Assembly (NCBI RefSeq): GCF_016745255.1
Contig: NZ_JADOEQ010000006.1
Coordinates: 1-64,000, forward strand
Direction of reading: 5' to 3'
Length of the DNA stretch: 64,000 nucleotides
Origin: Enterococcus sp. BWR-S5
GTDB lineage: Bacteria > Bacillota > Bacilli > Lactobacillales > Enterococcaceae
Shown: positions 61,768 through 64,000 of the stretch, piece after piece
Position numbering within the stretch: position 1 is the first letter of the stretch
How the letters are laid out: every line of letters begins with the position of its first letter
Translations under genes and position numbers: made by a program
Notes under the pieces: generated by a model
The model's input: the letters and a program-made list of their open reading frames with translations, nothing else
What the model was told of the DNA's origin: nothing
Databases searched by the model: none

Positions 61768-62190
61768 TTAATGGTTACAAACAATCTCGTATTTGATACC
61801 ATCCGGATCTTTAAAGAATAACGCGTAATAATTTGGCCCATGGGAATGGTGGATTTGCGGCGGATCAATAATCTCTGTGTTCATTGGTAACAGTATCTCA
61901 TAAATTGCATCGACAGCTTCTCTTGTGGCTGCACGAAAGGCAACGTGATGAACGGCTCCCGGTTTGCGGCGATGAATCGTATCATCTTGATATTCAGATA
62001 ATGGTGAACAGATACCGAAATCGTAGGCATCATCCAGATACTCAATGACTTCCATATCTAGCTCAGGTAAGTAAGCATGAATCTTTTTGGATAAATCAAA
62101 GCCCAGTGCTTCGCAAAGAACGTCATAAAATGGTTCGGCTTTCTTAATATTCCTGACAGTAACCTGTACATGATCAATAAGATATTTCAT
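61768..62190 (-). CDS. VOC (glyoxalase/dioxygenase-like) family protein
   Basis: 140 residues with two beta-alpha-beta-beta-beta modules: IDHVQVTVRNIKKAEPFYDVLCEALGF at the start and HHVAFRAATREAVDAIY then YALFFKDPDGIKYEIV at the end. Metal-ligand positions are His7, His about 81 and the final Glu of YEIV. TAGGAGGG precedes the ATG. Substrate unknown. Confidence 0.88.
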   Translation of the reverse strand: MKYLIDHVQVTVRNIKKAEPFYDVLCEALGFDLSKKIHAYLPELDMEVIEYLDDAYDFGICSPLSEYQDDTIHRRKPGAVHHVAFRAATREAVDAIYEILLPMNTEIIDPPQIHHSHGPNYYALFFKDPDGIKYEIVCNH

Positions 62191-62214
62191 GTTGAATCCC
62201 TCCTACTCAGAAAA

Positions 62215-62913
62215 CTAAATCACCCAATAATTTTTTCCGTCAACAGTTCGTCCAAGCATGCCATAGCCAATCAGATAACGACGTACAGTCACGTAATCAT
62301 CAAACATAGTAGAAATGATTTGATTTACTTCCGTCTCGCTATATTGTTTCTCTGGTAAAAAACGTTCCATAAGCTTGCGGAAGAGGATAAGACGTTTCTT
62401 TTCCTTGCTTGGGATTTTTGTTGCGTGTCCTTGGTCGTCAAGAAAGGTTTCCAATACTTGCTCGTCCTTTTTATTTTTTAAAGAAAGGCGGGGGCCTTCA
62501 TTGACTTCCGTTTCTTTTGCTGAATTATCGAGTAAGTTCAACAGGGCGATTAGAGTACTCGCCTGACGTTTCTTTTCCTTCAACTTAAATCGATGGTTTC
62601 GTACAGCAGATTTTGAGATGGACATTTCCTGTGCAACCTCATCATCTGATAATCCTTGGCTAATGAAAGAGAGAAACGTTTTTTGAACATCAGACAGGCC
62701 TGACTCGCTTTTATCCAGCTGAAGTAATGCACCGATTGCTCCGTCATGCTGAGAAGACAGATGCTTTTGGATCATGTACTCGGCTTTGGCAAAATTGCCA
62801 TCGTAAGAATAAACAAAGGAATCGTCGTATCCTTGGCTGCAATACAGGCACTGGAAACGGCCATTTTGGTTGCTATACCCATTTTCCATATCAATAATTG
62901 TAATTGCTTTCAT
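62215..62913 (-). CDS. DUF2087 domain transcriptional regulator with LuxR-like HTH
   Basis: 232 residues from the ATG at 62913 (GAGGTGA upstream). The N-terminal part has a zinc-knuckle-like CLYCSQGY...HLSSQH. A LuxR-type helix-turn-helix lies near 80-125 (LSDVQKTFLSFISQGLSDDEVAQEMSIS...AVRNHRFKL). The DUF2087 domain is at the C-terminus (KRLILFRKLMERFLPEKQYSETEVNQII...LIGYGMLGRT). Probably a DNA-binding regulator; target and signal unknown. Confidence 0.85.
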   Translation of the reverse strand: MKAITIIDMENGYSNQNGRFQCLYCSQGYDDSFVYSYDGNFAKAEYMIQKHLSSQHDGAIGALLQLDKSESGLSDVQKTFLSFISQGLSDDEVAQEMSISKSAVRNHRFKLKEKKRQASTLIALLNLLDNSAKETEVNEGPRLSLKNKKDEQVLETFLDDQGHATKIPSKEKKRLILFRKLMERFLPEKQYSETEVNQIISTMFDDYVTVRRYLIGYGMLGRTVDGKNYWVI

Positions 62914-63098
62914 AAAATCACCTCGAATAAATTCTAACATATTTTATAATTGCAATCAAATTTAGTTGCAAAATATCATTTTTTTTATTTTTTGAGTGGC
63001 TTGTACTGATAAAAAAATAGTACGATTGGAATAATTGTGAAATTAGCTGAAGTTTGTTTAAATAGTGGTAAATAATGAAATGGATGGAGTGAGGCAGC

Positions 63099-63491
63099 AT
63101 GGTCTTAGATTACAATAAAATCGAGAAGGCAATTGCGGAAGAAAAGGATGCGGGAGGCTTTGCAGAGCTTATAAAAAAATTTAAGCTATTGGGAATTAAG
63201 CGATATGACTACTTTGTTGCGCAGGGAAGCTATCGTTATTATGATGAGGGCTCATTCGTGGATAGTCAGATGAACGGCAAACCCCAGCAAGTAGAAAAGA
63301 CAGCAAAGGCTGATGGGATAAAGGCAGCTGTAAGGCAGGCTCAGGCAGGAAAGATAGACTTTGAGGAATTTTGTAAGCTGGCCGGAGAAGCAGGAATCAG
63401 CTATTGGGTCACAGATTTGCAGGGCATGACCGTTTCTTATTATAATCAACAGGATTCTGCAATTTTAGTCGAGCCGATTCCTTCTATTTGA
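63099..63491 (+). CDS. DUF1398 family protein
   Basis: 130 residues. The FxEFCxLAGEAGISYWVTDLxGMTVSYY block near 88-115 and RYDYFVAQGSYRYY near 35 match the DUF1398 (YbcV-like) family of small soluble proteins of unknown function. The ATG has GGAGTGAGG upstream. It is divergent from the DUF2087 gene, which may regulate it. Confidence 0.82.
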   Translation: MVLDYNKIEKAIAEEKDAGGFAELIKKFKLLGIKRYDYFVAQGSYRYYDEGSFVDSQMNGKPQQVEKTAKADGIKAAVRQAQAGKIDFEEFCKLAGEAGISYWVTDLQGMTVSYYNQQDSAILVEPIPSI

Positions 63492-63562
63492 AGAAGTGAA
63501 GATTGAAAAATTATTGATTTAAAAAAAAATTCTTTTTCTACTAGCGGATATCGCCTAAAATA

Positions 63563-63591
63563 TTTACATTTTCCCAGTGATGGTGTACTAT
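63563..63591 (+). promoter_or_regulatory. tig promoter
   Basis: TTTACA, 17-bp spacer, TACTAT, about 60 bp before the start codon. Confidence 0.6.
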
Positions 63592-63650
63592 TTAAAGGTA
63601 TGCATAGCAAAACTATAATGTATAAATAAAAGTTATTCGGAGGGAATTTA

Positions 63651-64000
63651 ATGTCTGCGAAATGGGAGAAAAAAGGCACAAACGATGGTGTGCTGACTTT
63701 TTCAATCGATAGTGAAACAATCGAAAAAGGAATGAAACAAGCGTTTAACAAAGTGAAAAAGAGCCTGAATGTTCCAGGGTTCCGTAAAGGGAAAGTATCT
63801 CGTCAAGTGTTTAACCGTATGTATGGAGAAGAAGCATTGTACGAAGATGCATTGAATGCTGTTTTACCTGAATCATATGAAGCTGCTGTAAAAGAAGCAG
63901 GAATCGATCCGGTTTCTCAACCAAAAATCGATGTAGAAAGCATGAACAAAGGGGAAGACTGGGTAATTACTGCTGAAGTAACAGTTAAACCTGAAGTGAA
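63651..64000 (+). CDS. tig: Trigger factor, 5' part (runs off the window)
   Basis: About 116 codons are visible. The ribosome-binding signature [15 protein letters not shown] lies near residue 43, the loop that docks on protein L23, followed by [28 protein letters not shown] and the start of the next strands. Trigger factor is a ribosome-bound chaperone and prolyl isomerase. CGGAGGGA lies before the ATG. The stop codon is outside the window. Confidence 0.96.
   Translation, partial: MSAKWEKKGTNDGVLTFSIDSETIEKGMKQAFNKVKKSLNVPGFRKGKVSRQVFNRMYGEEALYEDALNAVLPESYEAAVKEAGIDPVSQPKIDVESMNKGEDWVITAEVTVKPEV

Overview
The window looks like a chromosomal segment of a low-GC Firmicute, most likely an Enterococcus. 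Reasons: strong AGGAGG-type ribosome binding sites; CcpA-type cre, Fur, LexA (GAAC-N4-GTTC) and CtsR operators; the core order clpE / ptsH-ptsI / tig with a DUF1827 gene beside clpE (recalled as typical of enterococci); and an arginine deiminase cluster with Crp-type and ArgR-type regulators. The species assignment is inference. No rRNA, tRNA, CRISPR array or insertion sequence was found.

Layout. 1-5050: a membrane/exported-protein cluster (partial membrane protein, two signal peptidase I paralogues of which the first lacks both catalytic residues, and a YfhO-type multi-pass protein); it looks more GC-rich than the rest up to about 4.5 kb. 5221-7269: a LexA-boxed operon for a Y-family DNA polymerase, a YolD-like protein and a small unknown. 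7388-7820: a Fur-boxed small monooxygenase gene. 7905-14230: the arginine deiminase cluster arcA-arcB-arcC-arcR-arcD-argR, with a cre site in front and an unusual overlapping leader ORF/hairpin before arcD. 14302-25866: mixed housekeeping and accessory genes (GlsB-like protein, kptA, MFS pump divergent from an SgrR-like regulator, rlmD-type methyltransferase, recX-mutY, a DUF6323/DUF6179-like pair, a DUF402 phosphatase). 25888-43479: a hexuronate/pectin utilisation region: uxaB-uxaA-uxaC plus a TIM-barrel isomerase and a LacI regulator on the minus strand; a GH28 galacturonidase, a YesM/YesN-type two-component system and a CUT1 ABC importer without its ATPase on the plus strand; then an HSL-type hydrolase and an enolase-superfamily dehydratase. 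A shared operator-like motif (TGCACACGTGAACA) ties uxaB, the GH28 gene and the enolase-superfamily gene together.

43536-50944: GNAT, AI-2E-type permease, a CNNM/CorC-type transporter preceded by about 500 bp of tandem structured RNA units, an Mga-like regulator and prfC, whose leader holds a start-stop AUG-UAG whose frame runs on to an ATGA overlap with the prfC start. 51061-55970: an AT-rich type III restriction-modification island whose mod gene carries an in-frame TAG near its N-terminus. 56023-64000: conserved core (DUF1827, clpE with a CtsR box, a 60-aa protein, ptsH-ptsI, a VOC protein, DUF2087, DUF1398, and the 5' part of tig).

The two observations with the best claim to novelty are the tandem, covarying RNA units upstream of the CNNM gene (45551-46045) and the prfC leader (49225-49296), which suggests autoregulation of release factor 3 by UAG read-through. 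Both are read directly from sequence; their functions are inference.
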